This document shows positions 52,358-61,799 of a stretch of DNA of 64,000 bases, piece after piece (positions within the stretch are counted from its first letter, which is position 1; each line of letters begins with the position of its first letter). Both the position numbers and the translations under genes were made by a program. The notes below the pieces were generated by a model. It did not search any database and had not been told where the DNA came from. It was given only the letters and a program-made list of their open reading frames with translations. This DNA comes from Rhizobium sp. CCGE 510. GTDB taxonomy: Bacteria; Pseudomonadota; Alphaproteobacteria; Rhizobiales; Rhizobiaceae. The stretch spans positions 1-64,000 of the forward strand of contig NZ_AEYF01000048.1 of NCBI RefSeq assembly GCF_000292525.1, written 5' to 3'.

Positions 52358-52516
52358 TTGACCATCATTGAAACGGACAAACTGCATGGCCGCAACCCCG
52401 AGAGCTACCTCACGGACGTCCTAACCCAGATCAAAGATTCACCGGTAGATAGGCTTGAAGACCTGTTGCCGTGGAATATGCTCCCGACGGTCTCCACTGC
52501 GCAAAAGGCCGCCTGA
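52358..52516 (+). pseudogene. IS66 transposase, C-terminal fragment
   Basis: 53 codons with the IS66 tail pattern (HGRNPESYLTDVLTQIKDSP, VDRLEDLLPWNM). No catalytic region. Opposite orientation to the other IS66 pieces nearby. Confidence 0.7.
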
Positions 52517-52585
52517 TGGCTCGTTCGATGCATATCTGCACGATCGAAGACGTCGCCACCATGACCGGCGAGAACCTCGAACTGC

Positions 52586-52860
52586 TCAGAGAGATCGTAT
52601 CCATCCGAGCAGGGCCGCGGGATTTTGGGCGCCGCGCGTTGTCACCAAGCGCTCCGACCGAACGACGGCGTATGTCGTTGGCGAAGGCTCGGCCGAACTT
52701 CTCCGCCCACGGTCGGATCGTTTGATGCGAGACAATGATCCCGCGGCTGCCAGCATGTCCTCGACCATCCGTAGGCTGAGAGGAAAGCGGAAATACAGCC
52801 AAACGGCATGAGCGATCACCTCGGCGGGAAAGCGGATCACGGTGTGTCATAGCCCGTGAT
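52586..52860 (-). pseudogene. IS6-family transposase, N-terminal remnant
   Basis: FPAEVIAHAVWLYFRFPLSL and RMVEDMLAA in one frame continue as GIIVSHQTIRPWAEKFGRAF in another. The DDE core is missing. Distinct from the complete IS6 copy at 35 kb. Confidence 0.75.
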
Positions 52861-52919
52861 CGGACATCGAAATCCAATTTCCGTTAGTTTACGATGCCAT
52901 CTCCTCACCTGACGGTTGG

Positions 52920-53231
52920 GTGTTGCCGCCCTCGAGTGGCGAAATCGCATTGCTTGACATTCCTATCAGGGCGTCTGACGTTCGCGTTGGCATGATGGGC
53001 GTTGGTGAAACCCCGCTGCGGCTTGAAGAGATCGAGGGCATCATCGAGGGGACGGATGTTTCCGAGCCGGTTCTCGATACGGTGGCGGATCGCCTGGCTG
53101 GAATCCTCACGCCCAGCACGGATATCCATGCCTCTGCAGATTACCGCAGGCATCTCTCAGGCGTCCTTGCCAAACGCTTCGCGCCGCCTGGAGCCGCGCG
53201 AACCACGAAAGGCTTCAAGCGAGATGAGTGA
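52920..53231 (+). pseudogene. CoxM-like FAD subunit of a molybdenum hydroxylase, C-terminal part
   Basis: C-terminal domain of a CO-dehydrogenase/xanthine-dehydrogenase medium subunit (GETPLRLEEIEGIIEGTDVS, LAGILTPSTDIHASADYRRH, LSGVLAKR). The FAD-binding N-terminal two thirds are missing. Its end overlaps the start of the iron-sulfur subunit by 8 bases, as in cox operons. Confidence 0.75.
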
Positions 53232-53702
53232 GAAGACGATCACCGTCAGCGTCAACGGAGCGTATATGACGCGCACGATCGAAGCACGAACGCTGCTGAG
53301 CGACTTCCTGCGCCAGGACCTTTGCCTGACCGGAACCCATGTCGGGTGCGAACATGGCGTTTGCGGTGCCTGCACCGTCATTCTCGATGGAAGGAGCGCA
53401 CGCTCCTGTCTGACGCTTGCAGTGCAGGCGACGGGAGCGAAATCGAAACCATCGAAGGCCAGGGAAGCGTCGATAAACTCGGACGAATCCAAGAAGCGTT
53501 CCGCCAGCATCATGGCCTGCAATGCGGATTTTGTACGCCCGGTTTCATCGTGGCGATCATCGACCTTCTTCGCCACCATCCGCTGGAAACCGATGAGAAG
53601 ATCAGGGAAGCGCTGTCGGGGAACATCTGTCGCTGTACGGGATATGAAAACATCGTCAATGCCGTCCGCGAACTGGCTAGGGAGAGAGGACCTCTGAGAT
53701 GA
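53224..53702 (+). pseudogene. CoxS-like [2Fe-2S] subunit, frameshifted
   Basis: Small subunit of a molybdenum hydroxylase. The plant-ferredoxin cluster (GCEHGVCGACTVILDG) is in the first frame. The second cluster (LQCGFCTPGFI and NICRCTGYENI) is in another frame after an indel near 53410. All eight cluster cysteines survive, so one base change would restore a protein of about 158 residues. It overlaps the hydrolase gene by 4 bases. Confidence 0.85.
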
Positions 53703-54460
53703 AGATGCATTTTCTTGAAGGCGGCCGGCTCCGTATGCGCCGGTCCATCTACGTCCCCGGGGCACCGAAGGAAGAAGCGATCGAGTTGCCGGTTCACGCC
53801 ACCCTGGTGCGCCATCCCCAAGGCAACGCGCTGTTCGACAGCGGATGCAGTCCGGAGGCCGCCATCGATCCAGGCGCGCGATGGGGCGGGTTAAGCAAGG
53901 TTATGACTCCGATCTTTTCACCAGAGCGGACGGTCGTTCATCAGTTGAAGACTCTTGCTCTAGATTCCGAGGACATAGATGTTGTGATCTGTTCACATCT
54001 CCATCCCGATCATTGCGGCTGCAACTCGTACTTTCGGCGCGCAACGATCCTCTGCCACGAAGCGGAGGCGCAGGCCGCCACGGCAAGCGATGCAGAAAAT
54101 CAAGGCTATCTTCGAGGAGAATGGGACCAGCCCCAGGGTTTCCAGACCTTCAATGCGGAGCATGACGTCTTTGACGACGGGCGCATCGTCTTACTGCCCA
54201 TGCCGGGTCATACCCCCGGAATGACCGTCGCCCGTGTCGAGCTGGAAAAAGATGGTTCATTTATACTCGCTTCAGATGCTGCGCCGCTCCAGGCGAACGT
54301 CGACACCGGTATCGCTCCAAGAAATACTTGGAACAACGAGCTGGCCGCAGAGGCACTCGCTTGCCTGAAAGCTCTTCGGGAGCGGGGAGCTACCATCATT
54401 TCCGGCCACGACGACGCGCAGTGGCAAGGGTTGCGAAAGGATGTGGAGTTCTACGAATGA
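53699..54460 (+). CDS. Metallo-beta-lactamase-fold hydrolase (AHL-lactonase-like)
   Basis: A 253-residue zinc hydrolase. Metal ligands: HLHPDHCG motif near residue 101 (CSHLHPDHCG), His of MPGHTPGMT, Asp of LASDAAP and the terminal His of ISGHDDAQW. The size and the early LVRHPQGNALFDSGC resemble N-acyl-homoserine lactonases of the AttM/AhlD group. Substrate specificity cannot be read. It sits, coupled by 4-base overlaps, between the broken coxS and coxL genes and is the only intact member of that operon. Confidence 0.82.
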   Translation: MKMHFLEGGRLRMRRSIYVPGAPKEEAIELPVHATLVRHPQGNALFDSGCSPEAAIDPGARWGGLSKVMTPIFSPERTVVHQLKTLALDSEDIDVVICSHLHPDHCGCNSYFRRATILCHEAEAQAATASDAENQGYLRGEWDQPQGFQTFNAEHDVFDDGRIVLLPMPGHTPGMTVARVELEKDGSFILASDAAPLQANVDTGIAPRNTWNNELAAEALACLKALRERGATIISGHDDAQWQGLRKDVEFYE

Positions 54461-55520
54461 GCCAGCAGGACCACTCCGTCCAGCTGCGGCCCAAACTTGT
54501 CGGCAAGCGGGTCAAGCGCACCGAAGATCCACGTCTGCTGACGGGTGTTGGTCAGTATGTCGATGACATGGCGCCGGCCCGTATGTTGCATATCGCACTG
54601 CGACGCTCCGACCAGCCACATGCCCGAATCTTGAACATCGATGTCGGCGATGCGTTCTCGGTGCCCGGCGTCGTCGCGATCTATGACGCGAGCGACCTGG
54701 AAGGAGAGATCAAACCTGCCATATCGACCTCGCGTATGCCTGGTTATTACGCCACCCCCCTATGGCCACTTGCACGCGGGAAGGTTCGATATGTAGGCGA
54801 GCCGGTCGTCGCCATTGTGGCGGAAAGCCGGTACGCGGCGGAAGACGCGCTTGAACATATCAGTATCAAGTACGAGCCACTGCCCTTCGCTATCAATGCG
54901 GTCAAGGACGATGCACCCCTCCTGCATGAGGAGGCAGGCACCAACACGATCATCCGCCGCGAGTTCAAGCGTGGCGACGTCGACGCGGCGTTCCAAGGAT
55001 GCAGCGGTCACCGTGAAAGGCAAGTTCCGGATGACGCGGAAGACCGCGGCTGCCATGGAGAACCGGTCCTATCTCGCCGAATGGGAGAGCCGGAAACAAT
55101 CGCTCACGCTACACGTCCTCCAATATTCCGGGCGTGATCCGCGATGTGCTTTCGGGTTGCCTCGGCCTCCCAGGAAACACGCATGCGCGTCGTCGCCCCC
55201 GATGTGGGAGGCAGCTTCGGCGGCAAGGGCTCGCTCTAAGGCGAAGAAATCCTTGTCTGTGCGCTGGCACGAAAGCTGAAGCGGCCGATCAAGTTCATCA
55301 GCGATCGACTGAAAGATCTTTCCGCGACCAGTCAGGCCTTCGACGAACTGATCGAGGCCGAGCTGGCGGTATCGTCCATACCGAAGCAAATCTGCCGAAT
55401 AATATCGGCGGCTTTCGCGGCATGGGCGAAGGCGGCACGATCGGCGCGCCGGCGGCGATCGCAAGCGCCGTCTCGGACGCGCTTTCTCACCTCGGCGTGT
55501 CGGTAGAACGCTGCCAGTTA
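54457..55520 (+). pseudogene. CoxL-like molybdopterin subunit, heavily degraded
   Basis: Large subunit of a molybdenum hydroxylase. An open N-terminal 180 residues (VGKRVKRTEDPRLLTGVGQY, VGEPVVAIVAESRYAAEDAL) is followed by frameshifts (TVKGKFRMTRKTAAAMENRS; VVAPDVGGSFGGKG, then an in-frame stop). A large deletion joins to the C-terminal GMGEGGTIGAPAAIASAVSD. The original product would be about 780 residues. Confidence 0.88.
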
Positions 55521-55629
55521 CTCCAGAGCGCATTTTCCAGATGCTTCGCCATAAGAGACTGTTCCCCGATACGCCGGATTGACCCCGAACATCGCGTTTT
55601 TTGGAAATCCCTATGGGACAAGAGACCCT

Positions 55630-56616
55630 TCAAAGGTCAAATGGGTACCTCAGGATATAGTCGGTGTCCTTGGAGGAGATGGGCTTCTTGCACTCGGAGC
55701 AGACCACAATGGCGGAAAAATCCTGCCCGCAGGCCTTATGCCGAAGCCGCATCGGTGGCTTGCCATCTGAGAGCCACCTGTCTCACCAAGCCATCATGAC
55801 GAGCATGGGCTTGTACAGATCGAGGCCGATTTCCGTAAAGCGATACTCGAAGCGTTCGCCCGCATTATAGGGAACTTTGCGCAATACCCCTGCCTGTACG
55901 AGCCGGGCGAGACGGTCCGCGAGAATGTTGGTCGCAATGCCGAGATTCTCCCGCATTTCCTCGAAGCGGCGAACACCGAACCAGCCTTCTCTCAGAATGA
56001 GGAAGCTCCAACGATCGCCAATGATCGCGAGCGTCCGCGCGACGGAGCATGGCCGCACTCTTTCCAAAAGTGTCGAATCTGAGATTCTGCGAGATGTCGG
56101 GCGCGTCTCGACCGGAGCATACCCCGCGCCCGGTCCGTCGCGAGGCGCAACTTCTTTAGCCGTGAAAGGTTCGAGACACTCGCAGCAGACAGTGATGGGA
56201 TGGCATTCACACCCACAACTTTTATGAATCAACTGTAGCGGGGCTTCGTTGCCCCCTGTCAACCACTTGTCGCCGAACTCCATGAGCGAAAGCATCGTCG
56301 GAAAAAGATCTTTACCTCGGAGGGTTAGAAAATACTGTTGCCCCGGCTCGTTGGGCCGCTTTCCGGTGCTGAGGATCTCATTTGCCACAAGGCTCGAGAG
56401 TCGGGACGAAAGCGTTTGCCGTGGAATTCCCAAACGCTCTTGAAATTTGTCGAACCGACGCACACCGAAATAGGCTTCTCGAAGAATCAAGAAGTTCCAG
56501 GTCTCGAAAACAATTTCCATGGTTCGACGAACCGATGATTGCCGCTGCATTAACAGGGGTTTTTCAACATCGGGTGAGGACGCAATGTTCATGGGCAGCT
56601 TTATAAAATTGTTCAT
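55630..56616 (-). pseudogene. Tandem HxlR-family regulator with premature stop
   Basis: Two HxlR winged-helix domains in one chain. The first has FETWNFLILREAYFGVRRFD, RQTLSSRLSSLV and a Cys-rich tail (KSCGCECHPITVCCECL). The second has IGDRWSFLILREGWFGVRRF, ILADRLARLVQAGVL, then TGG-TGA at 55783 in AW-stop-DRWLSDGKPPM. Beyond the stop the frame stays open with the same Cys-rich tail (HKACGQDF, VVCSECKKP) to 55630, so a full repeat existed. The 277-residue truncated protein could still bind DNA. It converges on the cox-like operon and may have regulated it. Confidence 0.82.
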
Positions 56617-57030
56617 CGGACGAGGCCGAATTGATGATGGTTCACAATATAGAAAAGGCATCAGGTCTAATATTGAAAGCTTCGGACCCATAAGAAGCGG
56701 CGATCCGATCGCAGGCGATAAGTCAGAAAGAAGGTCTGCAGGTACTCACACAATAATCTTGTCATCAGGTGCGGCGTGACCGCATTAAACACCCGCGGCA
56801 ACTGGCACTGACGCTCACGCCTTAGCCTCAAGGCGCCGGTGGGGCTCCGTCTGGGAAGACCTGCAGCACCGCTGGCGCTCGCGCTCTTGGGGAGGAAGGT
56901 CAACCAACCTAGACGTTGCATTAATCAGAGCGACGAACTCGCCGGTGAAACCAAGTCCGTAGGTGGCGACATACGTGCGATCGGCGCAAGGAACGCTGGT
57001 CATGCTGGCCGACATGCCTGGGTTTCAACA
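56617..57030. other. Intergenic region with decayed MocA N-terminus
   Basis: Upstream region of the HxlR gene, then about 200 bases (56830-57030) in which shifted frames keep short MocA-like pieces (TLVMLADMPGFQQLT near 56990-57030). No intact gene. Confidence 0.4.
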
Positions 57031-57297
57031 GCTGACATAAACTCGCTTATTGAGGCTTTCTTTGCTCATCGTTGTCGACCGATTATTGTCGCGACCTGCG
57101 GGAGCGTTCGCGGGAATCCCGTGATCCTTCCCAGGTCTCTCTTGGGCGAGGTCGCCAATCTTAAGGGCGACCTTGGAGCACGAAATATTATCCGAGGCTC
57201 CAATCTGCCGGTCGTAGAAGTCGATATCGGTCCCTCAGCATTGCACGATGTCGACACAATGGAAGCATTGGTCGCAGCTGGCGGTATCGTATCCTGA
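57031..57297 (+). pseudogene. MocA-like molybdenum cofactor nucleotidyltransferase, C-terminal remnant
   Basis: The C-terminal half of a MobA-like NTP-transferase that loads cytidine on molybdenum cofactor: LIEAFFAHRCRPIIVATCGS, VRGNPVILPRSLLGEV and PVVEVDIGPSALHDVDTMEA. The GTP/CTP-binding N-terminus is lost by frameshift. This fits a maturation partner of the adjacent cox-like hydroxylase. Confidence 0.7.
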
Positions 57298-57609
57298 TCC
57301 TCAGCAACAGCGAAAGTTGTTTGTCGCCACCTTGTCCCGGAACTCACGTATTGAGAACGAGGAGCCGAGGGACATCACAATAGCGGCGACGGCCAGATCT
57401 ACGGCGCTTTGTCTATGCCAGATCCACGGACAATTGCACATCATAACCGACTTCGGCGGTAGAACATATGGCTCGCCAGCGGACAGTTCCGCATTGCCCA
57501 AAGATCTATATCATTTGCTAGATGAGTCCACAAAAGCTCACAGACAGGGCAACAGGATTCAGTCACATTGTCGGTATATTAATGAATTCCGAAAATCGAG
57601 AGCAAACCA
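57298..57609. other. serA upstream region
   Basis: About 310 bases without a recognised gene. The AT-rich part near 57500-57600 is the probable serA promoter. Confidence 0.4.
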
Positions 57610-58848
57610 ATGTCCCGACCTCTTTCGCGTCCGCGCGACCGGATTTCCGTACTTCTGCTTGAAGGCATCAGTCAGAGCGCGGTGGACTACTTTTCGTCAT
57701 CCGGCTACGTCAATCTCACGCATCTGCCGAAGGCTCTGGATGACAAGGATCTTAAAAGTCATATAGCCGAAGCACATATTGTGGGAATTCGCTCACGCAC
57801 GTATCTGACAGAGGAAATCTTCAGATCGGCTAAGAAGCTCATGGCCGTCGGCTGTTTTTCTGTGGGGACAAATCAGGTCGATCTGGATGCGGCCCGCCGA
57901 CGCGGGATACCCGTGTTCAACGCTCCCTATTCAAATACGCGCTCGGTCGCCGAGCTTGTGATCGGTGAGATCATCATGCTGACCAGGCGGATCTTCCCGC
58001 GTTCGGCTTCGGCTCATGAAGGCGGATGGGAAAAATCTGCCGTCGGCAGTCGTGAGGTGCGCGGGAAAACGCTGGGCATCGTTGGCTATGGCAATATCGG
58101 TTCGCAGCTTGGCGTTCTTGCGGAAAGTATGGGCATGAACGTGCGCTATTTCGATCCCTCGGACAAGCTTCGCCACGGCAATACAGAATCGATGGCGACG
58201 CTCGGGGCACTGCTCGAAATCTCAGATTATGTGACGATGCATGTTCCAGAGACCAGTTCAACGCGAAACATGATCACTGAGGCTGAACTGCGCCGAATGA
58301 AAAAGGGAGCCGTTTTTATCAACAATTCCCGCGGGACCGTGGTCGATCTTGAGGCGCTTGCGACGGTTTTGAAAGAAGGGCATCTCGCAGGCGCGGCTGT
58401 GGACGTGTTCCCGAAAGAGCCGGCATCCAATAAAGAACTTTTCAAGACGCCGCTACAGGGTTTGGACAATGTAATTCTGACGCCACATATTGGCGGCTCA
58501 ACCGAAGAAGCCCAGGAGCGCATCGGAGGGGAAGTCTCAAGGAAGCTCGTCGAATATTCGGACGTCGGTTCGACGCTGGGCGCGGTCAATTTTCCCCAGG
58601 TTCAACTGCCTCCGCGACCGAACGGCACACGTTTCATCCATGTTCATGAAAATCGCCCTGGCATCTTGAACAGTTTGAATATGATTTTTTCGTCCCGCGG
58701 ACTGAATATCGTCGGCGAATTCCTGCAGACCTACGGCGAGATGGGTTATGTGGTGATTGAGGCCGAGAGCATTGGCCAGAGAGCGGATGACATCCTTGAT
58801 GAGATTCGCCAGATTCCGGGAACGATACGCGCTCGATTGCTTTACTGA
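57610..58848 (+). CDS. serA: D-3-phosphoglycerate dehydrogenase SerA
   Basis: A 412-residue NAD-dependent first enzyme of serine synthesis. The cofactor-binding motif GIVGYGNIGSQLG lies near residue 155. The catalytic Arg is in INNSRGTVVDLEAL, the Glu in DVFPKEPASN and the His in LTPHIGGSTEEAQ. A C-terminal ACT regulatory domain (RFIHVHENRPGILNSLNMIF to end) allows serine feedback. This is the E. coli-like 410-residue type rather than the longer 530-residue form. Intact, flanked by remnants; serA is normally chromosomal, so this is probably a plasmid-borne second copy. Confidence 0.93.
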   Translation: MSRPLSRPRDRISVLLLEGISQSAVDYFSSSGYVNLTHLPKALDDKDLKSHIAEAHIVGIRSRTYLTEEIFRSAKKLMAVGCFSVGTNQVDLDAARRRGIPVFNAPYSNTRSVAELVIGEIIMLTRRIFPRSASAHEGGWEKSAVGSREVRGKTLGIVGYGNIGSQLGVLAESMGMNVRYFDPSDKLRHGNTESMATLGALLEISDYVTMHVPETSSTRNMITEAELRRMKKGAVFINNSRGTVVDLEALATVLKEGHLAGAAVDVFPKEPASNKELFKTPLQGLDNVILTPHIGGSTEEAQERIGGEVSRKLVEYSDVGSTLGAVNFPQVQLPPRPNGTRFIHVHENRPGILNSLNMIFSSRGLNIVGEFLQTYGEMGYVVIEAESIGQRADDILDEIRQIPGTIRARLLY

Positions 58849-59022
58849 CCCGGTGGATTGTGCGTCATTTCACTTTGGCCTGAACGTTTGCGAATTCACG
58901 CCTTAGAGCCCGATTTAAAAGAAGTTGAGCGATAACAGGCAGTTGTGATTCCTATTGGTGCTAAATCAAATGAGGTTTCGATGAGCTGGACTGCTATCGC
59001 TCGCCGTGGGCATGACTGAGAC
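58849..59022. other. Gap between serA and IS5-type fragment
   Basis: About 170 AT-rich bases. Presumably includes the left end of the IS5-type element; no coding trace. Confidence 0.35.
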
Positions 59023-59556
59023 GTGCTTCGTTTTCCAAGTGATTTGAAGGACCGGGAATGGGCGTTGATCAAACCGCTGATCCCGCCAGCGCGTCGTGTC
59101 GGGCGGCGTCGGACGATGAATATGCGCTCGGTCGTGGAGGCGATCCTCTATATCGCCTCGAGCGGCTGCCAATGGCGCATGCTGCCGGGCGATTTTCCGC
59201 CGGTTTCGACGATGCGCGGTTATTTTTATGCTTGGCGCGCGATCGGACTGTGGCAGAGCATCAACCAGCTTCTGGTGATGGCGGCGCGGGAAATCGAGGG
59301 ACGGGAGGCGCAACCGACGGCAGGGATTATCGACAGCCAAAGCGTCAAGACCACGGAAAGCGGCGGAATATCCGGCTATGATGCAGGCAAGAAGATTAAG
59401 GGCCGCAAGCGTCAGATTGTCACCGATACGCTTGGATTTCTGATCTTCGTGTTCATCCATGCTGCCGACATACAGGATCGCGACGGCGCACCCCATGTCC
59501 TCAAGGCGATCCGCCGCCGTTTTCCGTGGCTGCGCCACATGTCACTGGCGGCGTGA
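59023..59556 (+). pseudogene. IS5-family transposase, truncated
   Basis: 177 residues of an IS5 (IS427-like) transposase: LKDREWALIKPLIPPARRVG, RRTMNMRSVVEAILYIASSG, GIIDSQSVKTTESGG with the first catalytic Asp, and KIKGRKRQIVTDTLGFL. The C-terminal part with the Glu is missing. Confidence 0.85.
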
Positions 59557-60257
59557 CTGCAACACCAAGGGCGACCAGTCCACCGGGCCCTTAAAGTGCA
59601 TCCCTGACCGGAAACGTGTCTTAACCGTAGTGGTGAAGCCGCGCCTGATGCCGCCGGCTGTTCAAAAAGGGAAAGCACCAGCCCTACCGAAACCTCTTCT
59701 GGTATCTACTGCAATGGACTTGTAATCGACAACGGGCAGGCCTTTTAAACTATGTTCGACACGCCCAGACTAACGACTTTCAGCGGATCGTTGCCATGTA
59801 TTATCTATGACAATTTCGTCATCGATATCGATATCGATATCGCATAACTCAATGCGCGAGCAGGATGAGTTGAAAATGTTTAGCTAACTGACTGAAGCGT
59901 TACGTGCCGCATCCCTCGAATTACATGGCACGGGCTCCAATGAACGTGCCCGGCCAGCCACATAACTGCTCGTCCGAAGGTTTCGACAGCTCGCCGGACG
60001 TTAGCGTGGTCAGGATGAGAAGCCCATGTGGGGTTCTCTTGAAAATGAAAATTGCCACCGGACTGTCCGGAAAACGGCGCATGGGTCGCTATAATCGCAG
60101 GGCGCTGATCGGACAGTAATGCAACTTCCAGCGTGGAGAAGCGTGTTGCCTGCAGCCAAACGTCATAATCCGGCTTCCCTTCGGAATATGACCTTTCCCG
60201 CGAACGCTCGGCAAGATAGTACTCGACACAGTACCCGTCGGCATTCTACTTAGTGAC
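59557..60257. other. Region without recognised gene
   Basis: About 700 bases between the IS5 remnant and the sigma-54 promoter. It contains TGT-N10-ACA at 59797-59812 and an ATCGAT-based tandem repeat; a 71-codon open frame (59904-60119) lacks any family character. Confidence 0.4.
59821..59842. repeat. ATCGAT tandem repeat
   Basis: Three and two-thirds copies of the hexamer ATCGAT. The last 20 bases (59823-59842) also form a perfect palindrome. Confidence 0.85.
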
Positions 60258-60272
60258 TGGCACGGTTGTTGC
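60258..60272 (+). promoter_or_regulatory. Sigma-54 (RpoN) promoter
   Basis: TGGCAC-GGTTG-TTGC has the invariant GG and GC exactly 10 bases apart and matches the -24/-12 consensus at every conserved position. It predicts a start near 60284, 27 bases before the ATG of the metallopeptidase-like gene. Confidence 0.8.
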
Positions 60273-60310
60273 GTCGTCTCACGAAAGACAGCCGTTAACG
60301 AGAGGTCACG

Positions 60311-61225
60311 ATGATTGACGTATGCTCGATGGGGATCGTGTTGTGCGGTGGGTACCTTCTTGCTGCATCCGCAGGCAGACTCGGCGGCGCTGAGAATGTC
60401 TTATCTGACTCGCCATTGTCCGCGGCTGATGTATCGAGTTTCGAGACTTTCATAGTTCGCAGCCCACCGACATCACTCAATCTGGATCCATTTTATGCCA
60501 AATATGCTGACGCAGCGGGCATACCTATTATTTCGTCAAACAAGGTTCCAGACACGGCACTATTGATCTCACGTGACATTGTCCTCTACATGTTGTCAGA
60601 ACGCCGTGATGTCCGCGATGCTTTAATCCAGGCTGGAGCGCGGGTGGGCGTCATGGCAATTGACGAGACGACGACTGATATTCCCGAGCAGCGGGATTGG
60701 AAGAAGCCTCTTCCCGATGATCCACGTCTCACCCCTGACGAGCGGCGGGATTACGCCAACACGATCGGCAAGATGACTGCCCGAGACTACTGGGCACAAA
60801 GGGCGCGCGGCATGGGCGGGCTCTACACGACGGGAGCTGTGGAGAATTTGATGGGCGTGCCGGGCACGCGGTATTACGGCGGGAACATTCTTGTTCACGA
60901 ATTCTCACATAATATTTTCTACGCGCTGCGCACGGTAGATCCTGATCTCGTTGCACGAGTTGAACGTGCCTATTCGCACGCCTACGAGAAAGGCCTCTGG
61001 GCGTGTTCCTATATGGAGAACAACGTCGATGAGTATTGGGCCGAGGGCACGCGATTTTGGTTCAATACGAACTTGGCTTACAGCCGAGGCAATCTCACCA
61101 TTGCTACATCAGAAGAGTTCGAGGCTCACGATCCAAGCCTCTATAATATCATGGCCGAAGTCTACCGCCATGACCACCACATTCTGGCGGATGTCTATTA
61201 CCGGCATTCGGCGAAGTCGCAGTAA
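60311..61225 (+). CDS. Putative zinc metallopeptidase (HExxH)
   Basis: A 304-residue protein with a possible N-terminal signal or membrane segment (MGIVLCGGYLLAASAGRLGG, residues 7-26). The HExxH zinc motif is HEFSH at residues 196-200. A likely third ligand Glu follows in VDEYWAEGTRFWFN (near 241-245). The GNILVHEFSHNIFYAL and DEYWAEG combination occurs in uncharacterised secreted metalloproteins of bacteria and fungi; peptidase activity is inferred. The start follows GAGAGG. A near-perfect sigma-54 promoter directly upstream suggests NifA- or NtrC-type control, hence possible expression in nodules. Intact. Confidence 0.68.
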   Translation: MIDVCSMGIVLCGGYLLAASAGRLGGAENVLSDSPLSAADVSSFETFIVRSPPTSLNLDPFYAKYADAAGIPIISSNKVPDTALLISRDIVLYMLSERRDVRDALIQAGARVGVMAIDETTTDIPEQRDWKKPLPDDPRLTPDERRDYANTIGKMTARDYWAQRARGMGGLYTTGAVENLMGVPGTRYYGGNILVHEFSHNIFYALRTVDPDLVARVERAYSHAYEKGLWACSYMENNVDEYWAEGTRFWFNTNLAYSRGNLTIATSEEFEAHDPSLYNIMAEVYRHDHHILADVYYRHSAKSQ

Positions 61226-61582
61226 TGTCCTTTGGTATTGACTGCCGGCCTCATGCTGCAATCCCGCTGGAGACCCGAACTATCGCTGATCGTCCGTGAT
61301 TTGTCAGAGCCAGCCATAAATTTGAGTTTCCGTTCAATTGAAGCGCCCATGTTGTTCCCACGGGTGCATACCAAGTACTTCGTGACCGCTGGAATTGGCT
61401 CCTTGTGCAACATCGAGACCAAAGGCGTAAACTTCTCCCCATGACGTCTGTCCCCTTGCTGGCGACACCGGCCGCGGCGCAAAGGGCGATGTCACCGGCT
61501 TGAACATGCCACGCCGAACCCATCCTGGTTTAGCGGTGCTGGAGATGATCAGTGTTGTTAAGCCGTTGAACGTTTCGTGGGC
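61226..61582. other. Region without recognised gene
   Basis: About 360 bases. One minus-strand frame contains VYAFGLDVAQGANSSGHEVL, reminiscent of the start of an IS110 transposase but too weak to call. Confidence 0.35.
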
Positions 61583-61799
61583 CTATTCTGGCGCATCTTC
61601 GAGGAGGCCGTCATAGACTTCCATGAGCGCGTTGTTGATAGCCTGTCCAAGAGCATGCTTCCCGGACTGCGTCTTCGGTTCCATCACGCGCGGCCTTGGC
61701 TAGATCAAAACCCTGTTTCGCCGACAATCTGCTTGGCGACCTCGATCGCCCAGTTACCAAAGCCATCCCGATTGTCTATATTGATGCATTCTTCCATTG
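61583..61799 (-). pseudogene. Small unknown gene, frameshifted
   Basis: Starts MEECINIDNRDGFGNWAIEV and reads to VGETGF-stop. Coherent helical sequence continues in shifted frames (DLAKAARDGTEDAVR, then KHALGQAINNALMEVYDGLL-EDAPE-stop). Together about 72 residues. Family unknown; the coherent tail suggests two indels in a real gene. Confidence 0.4.

Noticed and set aside
59821..59842. ATCGAT repeat as a CRISPR or iteron array
   Set aside because: Only a 22-base hexamer run, without spacers or neighbouring rep or cas genes.
61251..61460. Possible IS110 transposase start (VYAFGLDVAQ)
   Set aside because: Only a few residues match, followed by a stop; too weak to call.
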